Positions 45,497 to 55,193 of a stretch of DNA of 64,000 nucleotides are shown piece by piece. Below the pieces are notes generated by a model. It ran no database searches. It was not told the origin of the DNA and saw only the letters and a list, made by a program, of their open reading frames with translations. The stretch's first letter is position 1. Every line of letters starts with the position of its first letter. The stretch is from Pseudomonadota bacterium (GTDB lineage: Bacteria > Pseudomonadota > Gammaproteobacteria > Steroidobacterales > Steroidobacteraceae), in NCBI GenBank assembly GCA_021805275.1, contig JAJZFQ010000006.1, forward strand, positions 1-64,000, written 5' to 3'. A program made the position numbers and the translations under genes.

Positions 45497-46924
45497 TCAG
45501 CCCTCGGACTCGCTCCCCTCGCCCGGCGAGTCGGGCGTTTCGAGCGCCAACTCCTTTAACTTGCGCGTCAGGGTGTTGCGCCCCCAGCCGAGCAGCCGTG
45601 CGGCCTCCTGGCGGTGCCCCTGCGTGCGCTGCAGAGCCGCGCGGATCAGAATGCGCTCGAACTCCGGCTGCGCCAGCTCAAGCAGCGCACCCTCACCGCT
45701 TGCGGCCTGGCGGACCGCCCAATCCTCGAGCGCGCTCTTCCAGTCGAGCTGCGGGCCGCCGGCCAACCCGTCGATTTCCGGCGGCAGGTCCTCGGTCCCG
45801 ATGACGCTGCCGGGGGCCAGCACCGAGAGGCGGCGGCAGACATTGACCAGCTCGCGTACGTTGCCCGGCCAGCCGTAGGCGCCGAGGCGGCGCTCGGCTT
45901 GCGGGGCGAGCGACTTGACTTCGATCCCGAGGTCGCGCGCGGCCATCCGCAGGTAGTGACGCAGCAGCTGCGGGATGTCCTCGGCCCGCTCGCGCAGCGG
46001 CGGCAACCGCAGGCGGATGACGTTCAGACGGTGATACAGATCTTCGCGGAACGACCCCTGCGTCACCCGTTCCTGCAGATTCTGGTGCGTGGCGGCGATG
46101 ACGCGCACGTCGACGCGGATGGGAGTCTGGCCGCCGACTCGGTAGAACTCACCCTCCGCGAGGACCCGCAGCAGCCGGGTCTGCAGCGTCGTCGACATGT
46201 CGCCGATCTCATCGAGGAACAGCGTGCCGCCGTCGGCCTGCTCGAAGCGCCCGCGGCGCTGAGCATCGGCGCCGGTGAACGCGCCCCGCTCGTGGCCGAA
46301 CAGTTCGGACTCCAGCAGATCACCGGGAATCGCCGCGGTGTTGAGTGCGATGAAGGGCCGGGCGGCGCGCGGGCTGTGGACGTGCAGGGCGCGCGCCACC
46401 AGCTCCTTGCCGGTGCCCGACTCCCCCGTGATCAGCACCGTCACGCTCGAGCGAGACAGCCGACCGATGCCGCGGAACACCTGCTGCATGGCCGGTGCTG
46501 TGCCGAGCAGTTCCGGGATGTCGGGTTCCGCGCCGCCCGCAGGAGGCGCAGCCGGCTGAATGCTGGCCGCGCGGCGCACCAGGGCCACCGCCTGATCGAT
46601 GTCGAAGGGCTTCGGCAGGTACTCGAACGCGCCGCCCTCGTAGGCCGACACGGCGCTGCCGAGATCCGAATGCGCGGTCATGACAATGACGGGCAGATCC
46701 GGGCGCGTGTCGCGCACGCGCCTGAGCAGGTCGAGTCCGGAGCGCCCCGGCATCCGGATGTCCGTCATCAGCACATCCGGGCTGTCCCGGCGCAGCGCCT
46801 CGAGCGCCGGTTCGGCCGACTCGAAGGCGCGCGCGATCAGCCCCCCGTTGCGCAACGCGCGCTCGAGCACCCAGCGGATCGACGCGTCGTCATCGATGAC
46901 CCATACCCGCAGTGCCTGGTTCAT
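45497..46924 (-). CDS. ntrC: Nitrogen regulation response regulator NtrC (sigma54 activator)
   Basis: 475 residues from ATG 46924. Receiver domain 1-120 with phospho-Asp in DVLMTDIRMPG; AAA+ domain about 140-380 with Walker A GESGTGKELVARAL, GAFTGA loop in ERGAFTGAD for sigma54 contact, and Walker B GGTLFLDEIGDM. The C-terminal Fis-type helix-turn-helix is EAARLLGWGRNTLTRKLKEL. It activates glnA and other nitrogen genes. The frame continues upstream into ntrB but the family start is clear; the ntrB stop overlaps by 4 bp. Confidence 0.96.
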   Translation of the reverse strand: MNQALRVWVIDDDASIRWVLERALRNGGLIARAFESAEPALEALRRDSPDVLMTDIRMPGRSGLDLLRRVRDTRPDLPVIVMTAHSDLGSAVSAYEGGAFEYLPKPFDIDQAVALVRRAASIQPAAPPAGGAEPDIPELLGTAPAMQQVFRGIGRLSRSSVTVLITGESGTGKELVARALHVHSPRAARPFIALNTAAIPGDLLESELFGHERGAFTGADAQRRGRFEQADGGTLFLDEIGDMSTTLQTRLLRVLAEGEFYRVGGQTPIRVDVRVIAATHQNLQERVTQGSFREDLYHRLNVIRLRLPPLRERAEDIPQLLRHYLRMAARDLGIEVKSLAPQAERRLGAYGWPGNVRELVNVCRRLSVLAPGSVIGTEDLPPEIDGLAGGPQLDWKSALEDWAVRQAASGEGALLELAQPEFERILIRAALQRTQGHRQEAARLLGWGRNTLTRKLKELALETPDSPGEGSESEG

Positions 46925-48015
46925 GCGGCCTCCCCGAGTGGCAGCAACAGGGTGAACAGCGTCCGACCCGGCTCGCTGTCGAATTCGATCAGCCCGCCGT
47001 TGCGGCTCACGAGTTCCTGCGCCACGGCGAGACCGAGGCCGGTCCCGTCGGGCCGGCCGGTGACCAGCGGGTAGAACAGGCTCGTGTGCAGCTCCGGCGG
47101 CACGCCGGGCCCGTCGTCCTGCACCTGCACGCTCGCCACCAGCCGGTGGCGGGCCGAGCCGATGCTGACGTTGGTCAGCGCACGCGTGCGCAGCACGATG
47201 CGGCCCCGGCCGCCGAGTGCCTGCAGTGCATTGCGTGCGACATTGAGCAGTGCCTGGATGAGCTGATGACGATCGAGCATCGCCGTCGGCAGGCTCGGAT
47301 CGTAATCGCGCTCGATCACGACGTCGGCCGGTGCTTCGGCGCGCAGCAGGCGGAAAACGTGTTCGCAGATCTCGTGCACGTTCAACACCGACTTGTCCGG
47401 CGGGCGCACCGGCCCGGCAATCGAGTCGACCAGGGCGGCCAGCCGGTCCGCCTCGCCGATGATGACGCGGGTGTACTCCTTCAGCTCCTCGGCCGGCAGC
47501 TCGCGCTCGAGCAGCTGCGCCGCCCCGCGCAGCCCGCCAAGCGGGTTTTTGATCTCGTGCGCCAGCTGGCGAATCATCAGCCGGCTGCCATCGAGACGCG
47601 CCAGCAGATCGTTCTCGCGCGTGATGCGCTGGCGCTGCGTGGCGTCGGCAAGTTCGAGGAGCAGGTGGTTGCCGGTGATCTGGCCTTCGAGCGGCGTGAG
47701 GGTCACATCGAGCGTGCGCGTCTCGCGTGGCGTGGCCAGCGGCCGCACGAGCAGCTCCCGGTCGGCGATGCCCTCGCCGGTTGCGAGCGCCCGGCGCAGC
47801 AGCGCGGGCAAGCCGCTGCTGTCGGACAGGAAGTCGGTGAACGGTCGGCCGCGCGCCTGGTTCAGGCTGAAGGCCAGCAGATCCTGCGCGGCGACGTTGG
47901 CGTAGATGGCGCACAGCTGCGCATCGAGCACGATGATGCCGGTGGAGAGAGCATCGAACAGCCCGGCCGGATCGAAGTGCGCGAGCGCCGACGGCGCGCC
48001 AGGCTCAAAACGCAC
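46921..48015 (-). CDS. ntrB: Nitrogen regulation sensor histidine kinase NtrB
   Basis: 364 residues, soluble. PAS domain (about 15-120, FDALSTGIIVLDAQLCAIYA), phospho-His in RQLAHEIKNPLGGLRGAAQL near 165, N box NVARNALQALGG, DDGPGVPPEL and GTGLGLAVAQELV. It phosphorylates NtrC under nitrogen limitation and is switched by PII. GTG 48015 is chosen since GGGAG lies 6 nt upstream; GTG 48045 is also in frame. Confidence 0.95.
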   Translation of the reverse strand: MRFEPGAPSALAHFDPAGLFDALSTGIIVLDAQLCAIYANVAAQDLLAFSLNQARGRPFTDFLSDSSGLPALLRRALATGEGIADRELLVRPLATPRETRTLDVTLTPLEGQITGNHLLLELADATQRQRITRENDLLARLDGSRLMIRQLAHEIKNPLGGLRGAAQLLERELPAEELKEYTRVIIGEADRLAALVDSIAGPVRPPDKSVLNVHEICEHVFRLLRAEAPADVVIERDYDPSLPTAMLDRHQLIQALLNVARNALQALGGRGRIVLRTRALTNVSIGSARHRLVASVQVQDDGPGVPPELHTSLFYPLVTGRPDGTGLGLAVAQELVSRNGGLIEFDSEPGRTLFTLLLPLGEAA

Positions 48016-48051
48016 GGCAGGCTCCCGCCGGCGCCGCGGGCGCACCCCGCC

Positions 48052-48630
48052 TCAGTGCGGATGCACGGGATTGTGCGGGTTCTGGATCGACGGCTGGTGG
48101 ACGAAGAAAGTCACGGTCGAGGTCTCGCAGACGATCTGCCCGAAGCGGTTCACCACCACCGCCGAGACCGAATGCTGGCCGCGGAACACCGGGAACGTGA
48201 ATGCCGGCCCGCTGCCCGGCATGCGCCGCCCGTCGAGATACAGCTCCACGCGGTTGCCGGTGAACAGCGGCGGGTCGGTACGCACCACGGCCGTGGCGTG
48301 GTGGACGTTCATCAGCATCTGCTGGTCGTGCGGCTGCGCGATGTGGCAGTTGCTGTAGGCATGCGCCGGCTTGGTGTCGGCCGGGGTCGGCGTCGCCTCG
48401 AGGTCGGCGGGCATCGGCGGCGGGGGCGCGTAGGTCTGCGCTCCCTTGATGCTCAGCTTGGTGGCGTTCGCGTGCGGATGGTCGCTGTAATGGATGACGC
48501 CGTGGGCATCGACCCATTTGTACACCGTGGAGTCCTCGCCGCTGCCGTTCGCAGCCCAGGCGACGGCGCACAACCCGGCACACAGCACCGCGGCCAGCGC
48601 CGGCCGCAGGATCAAGCGCGCAGCTCTCAT
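48052..48630 (-). CDS. DUF4124-domain exported protein
   Basis: 192 residues with a signal peptide (about 1-26, LRPALAAVLCAGLCAVAWAA). The short DUF4124 motif is VYKWVDAHGVIHYSDHPHAN near 36-55. The rest contains two Ig-like strand regions (GNRVELYLDGRRM, FPVFRGQHSVSAVVVNRFG). It lies between glnA and ntrB on the same strand, a common arrangement in gammaproteobacteria, but no role in nitrogen control is known. ATG 48630 gives a proper signal peptide. Confidence 0.8.
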   Translation of the reverse strand: MRAARLILRPALAAVLCAGLCAVAWAANGSGEDSTVYKWVDAHGVIHYSDHPHANATKLSIKGAQTYAPPPPMPADLEATPTPADTKPAHAYSNCHIAQPHDQQMLMNVHHATAVVRTDPPLFTGNRVELYLDGRRMPGSGPAFTFPVFRGQHSVSAVVVNRFGQIVCETSTVTFFVHQPSIQNPHNPVHPH

Positions 48631-48716
48631 GGCTGCGGAGCATATCCCCTTGGCGCGCCGAGCACAAAAGCGCACCGTCCTGTCGCGGGGCAGCGACGGA
48701 GTCTCCCCGCGTGCCG

Positions 48717-48743
48717 GGCCGCTCCCCGCTCGGGAGAGCGGCC
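48717..48743 (-). terminator. Hairpin after glnA (attenuator before ntrBC)
   Basis: GGCCGCTC/GAGCGGCC, an 8-bp perfect stem extended by CCC/GGG with one bulged base, loop GCTC. It lies 34 nt after the glnA stop. It could reduce read-through into the DUF4124 gene and ntrBC, as the glnA-ntrB terminator of enteric bacteria does. No U-tract. Confidence 0.55.
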
Positions 48744-48777
48744 GCGGCGCGCAGTGAGAACGGCTCGTGCACAGGGC

Positions 48778-50187
48778 TCAGCAGCTGTAATACAGCTCCA
48801 TCTCCACCGGGTGGGTCGCCATGCGGAAGCGCGTGACCTCCTGCATCTTCAGGCCGATGTAGGCGTCGATCACGTCGTTGGTAAACACGCCCCCGCGGGT
48901 CAGGAACTCCCGATCCTTGTCGAGGTGCTCGAGCGCCATGTCGAGCGAGTGGCAGACCGTCGGGATGTGCTTGGCCTCTTCGGGCTCGAGGTCGTACAGA
49001 TCCTTGTCGGCCGGCTCGCCCGGATGGATCTTGTTCTGGATGCCATCGAGCCCGGCAAGCATCATCGCGGTGAAGGCGAAGTACGGGTTGGCGCTGGAAT
49101 CCGGGAAGCGGACCTCGATGCGCCGGGCCTTCGGGTTCGACACCCAGGGAATACGGATCGAGGCCGAGCGGTTGCGCGCCGAGTAGGCGAGCATGACCGG
49201 CGCCTCGAAGCCCGGCACCAGGCGCTTGTAGCTGTTGGTCCCGGCATTGGTGAAGGCGTTGAGCGCCTTGGCGTGCTTGATGATGCCGCCGATGTAGTAC
49301 AGCGCCATGTCCGACAGGCCGCCGTACTTGTCGCCGGCGAACAGCGCCTTGCCGTCCTTCTGCAATGACTGGTGCACGTGCATGCCGCTGCCGTTGTCAC
49401 CGACCAGAGGCTTCGGCATGAAGGTGGCGGTCTTGCCGTAGCGCTGCGCGACGTTGAGCACCGCGTATTTCAGCAGCTGCACCTGGTCGCCCTTCTGCAC
49501 CAACGTGCCGGCGCCGATGCCGATCTCGCTCTGGCCGCCGGTGGCGACCTCGTGATGGTGCACTTCCACCTTCAGCCCGAGTTCCTCACAGGCGAGACAC
49601 ATGGCCGAGCGGATGTCCTGGAAGGCATCGACCGGCGGCACCGGGAAGTAACCGCCCTTAACGCCTGGACGGTGCCCGGTGTTGCCCTCGGGGAATTCGC
49701 TGCCGGAGCTCCAGGCGCCCTGGACGGAGTCGATGGCGTAGAAGCTGCCGCGCATCTCGTTGCCGAAGCGCACGCTGTCGAAGATAAAGAACTCGTTCTC
49801 CGGTCCGAACAGCGCGTTGTCCGCGATGCCGGTGGACTTCAGGTACGCCTCGGCGCGCTTGGCGAGCGAGCGCGGATCGCGCTCGTAGCCCTGCATGGTC
49901 GTCGGCTCGATGACGTCGCAGCGCAGGTTGACGGTGGTCTCCTCGAAAAACGGATCGATCACCGCCGTCTTCGCCTCCGGCATCAGGATCATGTCCGACT
50001 CGTTAATCCCCTTCCAACCGGCGATCGAGGAGCCGTCGAACATCTTGCCGTCGCCGAACAGGTCCTCCTCGACCAGTCGCGCCGGAATGGTGACGTGTTG
50101 CTCCTTGCCGCGGGTATCGGTGAACCTGAGGTCCGCGAACTTGACGTCTTTATCCTGGATCAGCTTCAGTACATCGCTCGGTGTCAT
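48778..50187 (-). CDS. glnA: Glutamine synthetase type I (GSI-beta)
   Basis: 469 residues, the same as E. coli. [19 protein letters not shown] near 47, [12 protein letters not shown] near 130, [17 protein letters not shown] near 208, [19 protein letters not shown] near 262 and [11 protein letters not shown] near 343 form the active site. The adenylylation Tyr is in [11 protein letters not shown] near 397. It makes glutamine from glutamate and ammonia. GGAGG 4 nt before ATG 50187 fixes the start. Regulated by the sigma54 promoter and NtrC sites upstream. Confidence 0.98.
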   Translation of the reverse strand: MTPSDVLKLIQDKDVKFADLRFTDTRGKEQHVTIPARLVEEDLFGDGKMFDGSSIAGWKGINESDMILMPEAKTAVIDPFFEETTVNLRCDVIEPTTMQGYERDPRSLAKRAEAYLKSTGIADNALFGPENEFFIFDSVRFGNEMRGSFYAIDSVQGAWSSGSEFPEGNTGHRPGVKGGYFPVPPVDAFQDIRSAMCLACEELGLKVEVHHHEVATGGQSEIGIGAGTLVQKGDQVQLLKYAVLNVAQRYGKTATFMPKPLVGDNGSGMHVHQSLQKDGKALFAGDKYGGLSDMALYYIGGIIKHAKALNAFTNAGTNSYKRLVPGFEAPVMLAYSARNRSASIRIPWVSNPKARRIEVRFPDSSANPYFAFTAMMLAGLDGIQNKIHPGEPADKDLYDLEPEEAKHIPTVCHSLDMALEHLDKDREFLTRGGVFTNDVIDAYIGLKMQEVTRFRMATHPVEMELYYSC

Positions 50188-50313
50188 ATCGCCTCCGGAG
50201 GAAAACGGTTGCGCCCGCCACATCGGGACAGCCCGCACTGCCGCCGGGTCGGGTGGATCCCCCAGGGCCTGCCGGTTGCTCGACGTGAATCCGCTCGAAT
50301 GCCGCGTGGCGGA

Positions 50314-50328
50314 GCACTTCGATAGTGC
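50314..50328. promoter_or_regulatory. NtrC-like site overlapping the glnA promoter
   Basis: GCAC-N7-GTGC with the same 15-bp spacing as the two upstream sites. It covers the -12 element and the expected start point near 50315, so binding here could block transcription at high NtrC. Confidence 0.4.
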
Positions 50329-50341
50329 ATCCCGCGTGCCA
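50326..50341 (-). promoter_or_regulatory. Sigma54 promoter of glnA
   Basis: Minus-strand TGGCACGCGGGATGCA. GG and GC are exactly 10 bp apart, and all of YTGGCACG matches consensus; ATGCA differs from TTGCW by one base. The predicted start is near 50315, giving a leader of about 127 nt. Confidence 0.8.
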
Positions 50342-50392
50342 ATTCGTCAGCCCTTTAAAATCAACGCCTTGTACATCAGGCGCCCAGCAGAA

Positions 50393-50409
50393 TGCACTGT
50401 TTTAGTGCA
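50393..50409. promoter_or_regulatory. NtrC enhancer site 1 (glnA)
   Basis: TGCACTGTTTTAGTGCA: 6-bp perfect arms, matching the TGCACY-N4-TGGTGCA consensus except one base. Centre about -86 from the predicted start. Confidence 0.75.
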
Positions 50410-50424
50410 TACCAACTCATCATA

Positions 50425-50439
50425 GCACCATAACAGTGC
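50425..50439. promoter_or_regulatory. NtrC enhancer site 2 (glnA)
   Basis: GCACCATAACAGTGC: GCAC-N7-GTGC. Read on the other strand it is TGCACTGTTATGGTGC, close to consensus. Its centre is 31 bp (three helical turns) from site 1, at about -117. Confidence 0.7.
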
Positions 50440-50529
50440 AAAGAGCCGCCCATTCAATGCAGGAGCGCAGCGCTCGCGGGTCCGGGTTGCCTGATTTTGG
50501 TGCGGCGCTCTGGGCCGGTTCGGCTTGGT

Positions 50530-50535
50530 TATACT
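50530..50535 (+). promoter_or_regulatory. Candidate -10 of glyQS
   Basis: TATACT (5/6 of TATAAT), 30 bp before glyQ. No matching -35 was found at 16-18 bp. Low certainty. Confidence 0.35.
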
Positions 50536-50565
50536 CGGCGGTCGTTTTGCTCGATCGGCGCAGTC

Positions 50566-51480
50566 ATGAAAATTCCGGCCCCGCCCCGCACGTTCCAGGA
50601 TCTGATCTTCGCGCTGCAGCGCTACTGGTCCGAGCGCGGCTGCATCGTGCTGCAGCCCTACGACATGGAAGTGGGCGCCGGAACGTTCCATACCGCCACC
50701 TTCCTGCGCTCGATCGGCCCGGAGCCCTGGAGCGCCGCCTACGCACAGCCGTCCCGCCGGCCGACCGACGGCCGCTACGGCGAGAATCCGTTCAGGCTGC
50801 AGCACTATTACCAGTTCCAGGTCCTCATCAAGCCCTCGCCGCCGGACCTGATCGAGCAGTACCTGGGCAGCCTGCGCGCGCTCGGTCTGGATCCTCTGGT
50901 GCATGACGTACGTTTCGTCGAGGACAACTGGGAGTCCCCGAGCCTCGGCGCCTGGGGACTGGGCTGGGAGGTCTGGCTGAACGGGATGGAGATCACCCAG
51001 TTCACCTATTTCCAACAAGTCGGGGGCCTGGACTGCCGGCCGGTCAGCGGCGAGATCACCTATGGACTGGAGCGCCTCGCGATGTACCTGCAGGGCGTCG
51101 AGAGCCTGTACGACATCCTCTGGACCGACGGTGCGCGCGGTCGCGTGAGCTACGGCGATGTCTTCCACCAGAACGAGGTGGAGCAGTCGCGCTACAACTT
51201 CGAGGCCGCCGACGTGCCGGCACTGCTGCGCCACTTCGAGGACCACGAGCAGTCCTGCCGGGCCCTGCTCGCCCACGGCCTGCCGCTGCCGGCGTACGAG
51301 CAGGTGCTCAAGGCCTCGCACACCTTCAACCTGCTCGATGCGCGCGGGGCCATCTCGGTCACGGAGCGCCAGCGCTACATCCTGCGCGTGCGCTCGCTCG
51401 CGAGCGCGGTGGCACGCTCGTACTTGGAGAGTCGCCAGGCGCTGGGATTTCCCATGCTGCACGCGGCGGCGGAAGCGTGA
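50566..51480 (+). CDS. glyQ: Glycyl-tRNA synthetase alpha subunit
   Basis: 304 residues. [20 protein letters not shown] near 10, [40 protein letters not shown] and [20 protein letters not shown] are class II alpha-chain signatures. It forms the catalytic core of the alpha2-beta2 enzyme. ATG 50566 starts the family sequence [12 protein letters not shown]. It overlaps or abuts glyS directly. Confidence 0.97.
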   Translation: MKIPAPPRTFQDLIFALQRYWSERGCIVLQPYDMEVGAGTFHTATFLRSIGPEPWSAAYAQPSRRPTDGRYGENPFRLQHYYQFQVLIKPSPPDLIEQYLGSLRALGLDPLVHDVRFVEDNWESPSLGAWGLGWEVWLNGMEITQFTYFQQVGGLDCRPVSGEITYGLERLAMYLQGVESLYDILWTDGARGRVSYGDVFHQNEVEQSRYNFEAADVPALLRHFEDHEQSCRALLAHGLPLPAYEQVLKASHTFNLLDARGAISVTERQRYILRVRSLASAVARSYLESRQALGFPMLHAAAEA

Positions 51481-51482
51481 GC

Positions 51483-53633
51483 ATGGAGAAGCAGGACTTT
51501 CTGGTTGAGATCGGCACCGAGGAGCTGCCGCCGACTGCGCTGCGCGTGCTCGAGCGGGCGTTCGCCGCCGGCATCGAGGCCGGCCTCGACAGAGCGACGC
51601 TGGCCCACGGTGCGCTCGAGTCCTTCGCCACACCGAGGCGGCTGGCGGTCCGGGTCAAGCGCCTGGCCCTGCGCCAGCCCGATCAGCGCGTGGAGCGGCG
51701 CGGCCCGCCGGTGAGCGCTGCGTTCGATGCCGGCGGCGCGCCCACGCGGGCCGCGCAGGCGTTTGCCGCGAGCTGCGCGGTCGGCATCGAGGCGCTCGAG
51801 CGGCGCACCGATGCCAAAGGGTCGTTTCTCTACTACATCGGCATCAAGGCCGGCGCGCCGACCGCAGAGCTGCTGCCCGGCATCGTGCAACAGGCGCTCG
51901 AGGCGCTGCCGGTTCCGCGCCGCATGCGCTGGGGCGCGAGCGAGGCGCAGTTCGTCCGTCCGGTGCACTGGATCGTGCTGCTGCTGGGCTCGTCGGTGGT
52001 GCCGGCAACGCTGCTGCAGACCGCCGCAGGCGCCGTAACCTGGGGACACCGCTTTCACGCGCCGCGGCCGCTGCGCCTCGCTCGAGCGGGGGCCTATGAG
52101 CGGGTGCTCGCCGAGCGCGGTCACGTCGTGGCGAACTTTGCCCTGCGCCGCGAGCGGGTTCATTCGGGCGTGATCGGCGCAGCGAGCGCGCTCGGCGGGC
52201 GGGCTCTGGTGCGCGAGGCATTGCTCGACGAGGTGACCGCGCTGGTGGAGTGGCCGGCGCCACTCGCGGGGCACTTCGAGCCACGCTTCCTCGAGCTGCC
52301 CCGCGAGGTGTTGATCTCGACCCTGGAGGATCACCAGCGCTACTTCCCGGTCGAGCGCGCGGACGGCACCCTCCTGCCGTATTTCGTGGCGGTCGCCAAC
52401 ATCGAGAGCCGCGAGCCGGCCAAGGTGATCGCGGGCAATGAGCGCGTCGTGCGAGCGCGCCTCGCGGACGCGGCATTCTTCTGGGCGCAAGACCGCAAGA
52501 CACCGCTCGGCGCGCGGATCGAGGCGCTCGATGCCGTGACGTTCCAGGCGCGGCTCGGCTCCCTCGGCGACCGCGCCCGGCGCATCCGCGCCCTGGCGGT
52601 TCAGATGGCGACCGCGCTCGGACACTCGAGCGGGCCACTCGAGCGCGCCGCGATGCTCTGCAAGTGCGACCTGCTCACTGCGCTGGTCGGAGAATTCCCC
52701 GAGCTGCAGGGCACCATGGGCACGCACTACGCCGTGGCGGACGGGGAGGACCGTGAGATCGCGGCCGCGATCGGCGAGCATTATCTGCCGCGCGCCGCGG
52801 GCGACGCGCTGCCGCTCACGGGCACCGGGACGCTGCTCGCGGTCGCCGACAAGCTCGACACGCTGGCGGGGATCTTCGCCATCGGCGAGAAGCCCACCGG
52901 TACCAAGGACCCGTTCGGACTGCGCCGCGCGGCCATCGGGTTGATCCGCATCCTGCTCGAGAAGCGCATCGAGCTCGATCTGACCGCCCTGCTGGAGCAT
53001 GCCTCGCGCCTGGCGCGCGCGGACATCGAGCGGATCGCGCTCAGTGCCGGCAAGCCCGTTCCTGTGCTGCCCGATGCCGCCGGCGATCTCTACGACTACG
53101 TGTTCGAGCGGCTGCGCGCCCATTACCTGGAAGGGCAGAGCGCGACGCCGGACGGCGCCCGGGCCATCACCACCGAGATGTTCGACGCCGTGCTCGCGAG
53201 GCGGCCGCGCTCGCCGCTGGAATTCGCAGCGCGGCTCGCCGCGCTGCGCGCATTCCTGGCGCTCCCCGAGGCCGCCAGCCTGACCGCGGCCAACAAGCGG
53301 GTGGCCAACATCCTGAAAAAGAGCGCATTGGCGGATGCGGCCGGCGCGAGTACGAGGCCGGTCGATCCACTGCTGCTCGTGGCGCCGGCCGAACGGCGTC
53401 TGTTCGATGCGCTACAGCCGGTGCAGGCCGCCGTCACCGCCGCTTTGCAGCGCGGCGATTATGCCGGCGCGCTGACCGAGCTTGCCGGGCTGCGTCAGGC
53501 GGTTGACGGGTTCTTCGAGGAAGTCATGGTGATGGACGAAGACACGCGCCTGCGCGAGAACCGTCTGGCGCTGTTGCGCCAGATGCGCACGTTGTTCGCG
53601 GACGTCGCTGACCTGTCGCGTCTCCCGGGCTGA
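51483..53633 (+). CDS. glyS: Glycyl-tRNA synthetase beta subunit
   Basis: 716 residues from ATG 51483 (GTG 51477, overlapping the glyQ stop, is in frame). It begins EKQDFLVEIGTEELPPTALR; PREVLISTLEDHQRYFPVER near 280, DKLDTLAGIFAIGEKPTGTKDPFGLRR-type region near 460 and NKRVANILKK near 605 are family motifs. The beta chain binds tRNA. Somewhat longer than the E. coli protein (689 aa). Confidence 0.96.
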   Translation: MEKQDFLVEIGTEELPPTALRVLERAFAAGIEAGLDRATLAHGALESFATPRRLAVRVKRLALRQPDQRVERRGPPVSAAFDAGGAPTRAAQAFAASCAVGIEALERRTDAKGSFLYYIGIKAGAPTAELLPGIVQQALEALPVPRRMRWGASEAQFVRPVHWIVLLLGSSVVPATLLQTAAGAVTWGHRFHAPRPLRLARAGAYERVLAERGHVVANFALRRERVHSGVIGAASALGGRALVREALLDEVTALVEWPAPLAGHFEPRFLELPREVLISTLEDHQRYFPVERADGTLLPYFVAVANIESREPAKVIAGNERVVRARLADAAFFWAQDRKTPLGARIEALDAVTFQARLGSLGDRARRIRALAVQMATALGHSSGPLERAAMLCKCDLLTALVGEFPELQGTMGTHYAVADGEDREIAAAIGEHYLPRAAGDALPLTGTGTLLAVADKLDTLAGIFAIGEKPTGTKDPFGLRRAAIGLIRILLEKRIELDLTALLEHASRLARADIERIALSAGKPVPVLPDAAGDLYDYVFERLRAHYLEGQSATPDGARAITTEMFDAVLARRPRSPLEFAARLAALRAFLALPEAASLTAANKRVANILKKSALADAAGASTRPVDPLLLVAPAERRLFDALQPVQAAVTAALQRGDYAGALTELAGLRQAVDGFFEEVMVMDEDTRLRENRLALLRQMRTLFADVADLSRLPG

Positions 53634-53642
53634 GGAACCTCC

Positions 53643-54380
53643 ATGCAGCTGTTTGGCTCGCTGTTCTTTACGGTCTTCCTGTTCCTCTGGACGTTTCTCT
53701 ACTCGATCTTCTTCGTCATCGCCTGCGCCATGCTGCCGTTCCCCCGCCGCTTCGCGTTGGTGCGGGTCTGGTCGCGAGTCCTGCTGACGGTGCTGCGCTG
53801 GACCTGCCGGCTCGAGTTCCGCGTCGAGGGGCTGGAGAACCTGCCCCCGGGCAATCACATCGCACTGTGGAAGCATTCCTCCTCGTGGGAAACGATCGCC
53901 ATGGCCCTGGTGTTTCCGCGGCAGGTTTGGGTGCTCAAGCGCGAGCTGACGTGGATTCCGGCGATGGGCTGGGGCATCCGCCAGGTGCACGCGATCGCGA
54001 TCGACCGCAAGTCAGGGCACTCGGCGGTAAGTCAAGTCATCGCGCAAGGCAAGGAGCGGCTGGCAGAGGGGGACTGGATCATCATTTTCCCGGAAGGCAC
54101 GCGCATGCCACCGGGCCAGACGCGCCGCTACGGCGTCAGCGGCGCGCTGCTCGCGGCGGAGACGGGGCGGCTGCTGGTGCCCGTGGCGCACGATGCCGGC
54201 CGCTTCTGGCCGCGGCGCGGCTGGCGCAAGCGCCCCGGCACGGTCCACGTGGTGATCGGACCGCCGGTGAGCGCCGCCGGACGGGATCCGCGCGAGGTCA
54301 ATCAGCAGGTGCAGGCCTGGATCGAGGGCACCGTGGCGAGGCTCGAGGGCCGAGCACCGGCGGCGCAGGAGACTGCCTGA
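53643..54380 (+). CDS. 1-acyl-sn-glycerol-3-phosphate acyltransferase (PlsC-like)
   Basis: 245 residues with an N-terminal membrane helix (about 5-30). The acyltransferase block I is KHSSSWETI: HX4E in place of the common HX4D, a variant seen in this gammaproteobacterial subgroup. Block III is FPEGTRMPPGQTRRY near 148. It acylates lysophosphatidic acid. It follows glyS by 9 bp and overlaps the next gene at TGATG. Confidence 0.92.
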   Translation: MQLFGSLFFTVFLFLWTFLYSIFFVIACAMLPFPRRFALVRVWSRVLLTVLRWTCRLEFRVEGLENLPPGNHIALWKHSSSWETIAMALVFPRQVWVLKRELTWIPAMGWGIRQVHAIAIDRKSGHSAVSQVIAQGKERLAEGDWIIIFPEGTRMPPGQTRRYGVSGALLAAETGRLLVPVAHDAGRFWPRRGWRKRPGTVHVVIGPPVSAAGRDPREVNQQVQAWIEGTVARLEGRAPAAQETA

Positions 54381-55165
54381 TGCGTGCACGCATCTTCCAG
54401 GTGGACGCCTTCACCCGGCAGCGCTTCAGCGGCAATCCCGCGGCAGTGATGCCGCTCGAGGCGTTCCCGTCGGACGCCGTGCTCCAGGCGGTCGCGCAGG
54501 AAAACAACCTTTCGGAAACGGCTTTTCTCGTCGGCGGGAACGGCTCGTACCAGCTACGCTGGTTCACGCCGGCGGTGGAGGTGCCGCTCTGCGGGCACGC
54601 GACGCTCGCGAGCGCCGCAGTGGTGCTCGAGCGGCTGGAACCGGACAGACCGGCCGTCACCTTCCACACGGCGAGCGGCGCGTTGTCCGTGACGCGCGCG
54701 GCCGCCGGATACGCAATGGACTTTCCCGCCCGAGCGACCGTCCCGGCGCCCGACTCCCAAGCGCTTCGCGGCGCCCTCGGGGCAGTCCCGCAGCAAGTAC
54801 GCGCCGACGCCGTGAACTATCTCGTGACGCTCGACAGCGAGCAGGCCGTCCGTACGCTGCGGCCCGACATCGAGGCCATCGCGCGGCTGGATCGTCTGGG
54901 CGTCATCGTCACCGCACGCGGCGAGGGTGAATTCGATTGCGTCAGCCGGTATTTCACGCCGGCGCGCGGTGTGCCCGAGGATCCGGTCACCGGCAGCGCC
55001 CATTGCGCGCTCGCACCGTACTGGTCGGAGCGGCTCGGCAAGTCGCACCTGCGCGCCTACCAGGCCTCGCGTCGCGGCGGAGAGCTGTGGTGTCGGGTGA
55101 ACGGCGAGCGTGTCGAGCTCATCGGCGAGTGCGTGTTCTATCTCGAAGGCCTTGCCGAGATCTGA
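54380..55165 (+). CDS. PhzF-family isomerase
   Basis: 261 residues. IFQVDAFTRQRFSGNPAAVM near 4, catalytic Glu in NNLSETAFLV near 45, LRWFTPAVEVPLCGHATLAS near 62 and the second-half EDPVTGSAHCALAPYWSERL near 200. The diaminopimelate-epimerase fold does acid-base isomerisation; the substrate is unknown and no phenazine genes are present. Start ATG 54380 overlaps the acyltransferase stop. Confidence 0.92.
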   Translation: MRARIFQVDAFTRQRFSGNPAAVMPLEAFPSDAVLQAVAQENNLSETAFLVGGNGSYQLRWFTPAVEVPLCGHATLASAAVVLERLEPDRPAVTFHTASGALSVTRAAAGYAMDFPARATVPAPDSQALRGALGAVPQQVRADAVNYLVTLDSEQAVRTLRPDIEAIARLDRLGVIVTARGEGEFDCVSRYFTPARGVPEDPVTGSAHCALAPYWSERLGKSHLRAYQASRRGGELWCRVNGERVELIGECVFYLEGLAEI

Positions 55166-55193
55166 GCAGCGGCGCCGCGGCAGGCCGAGCGCC

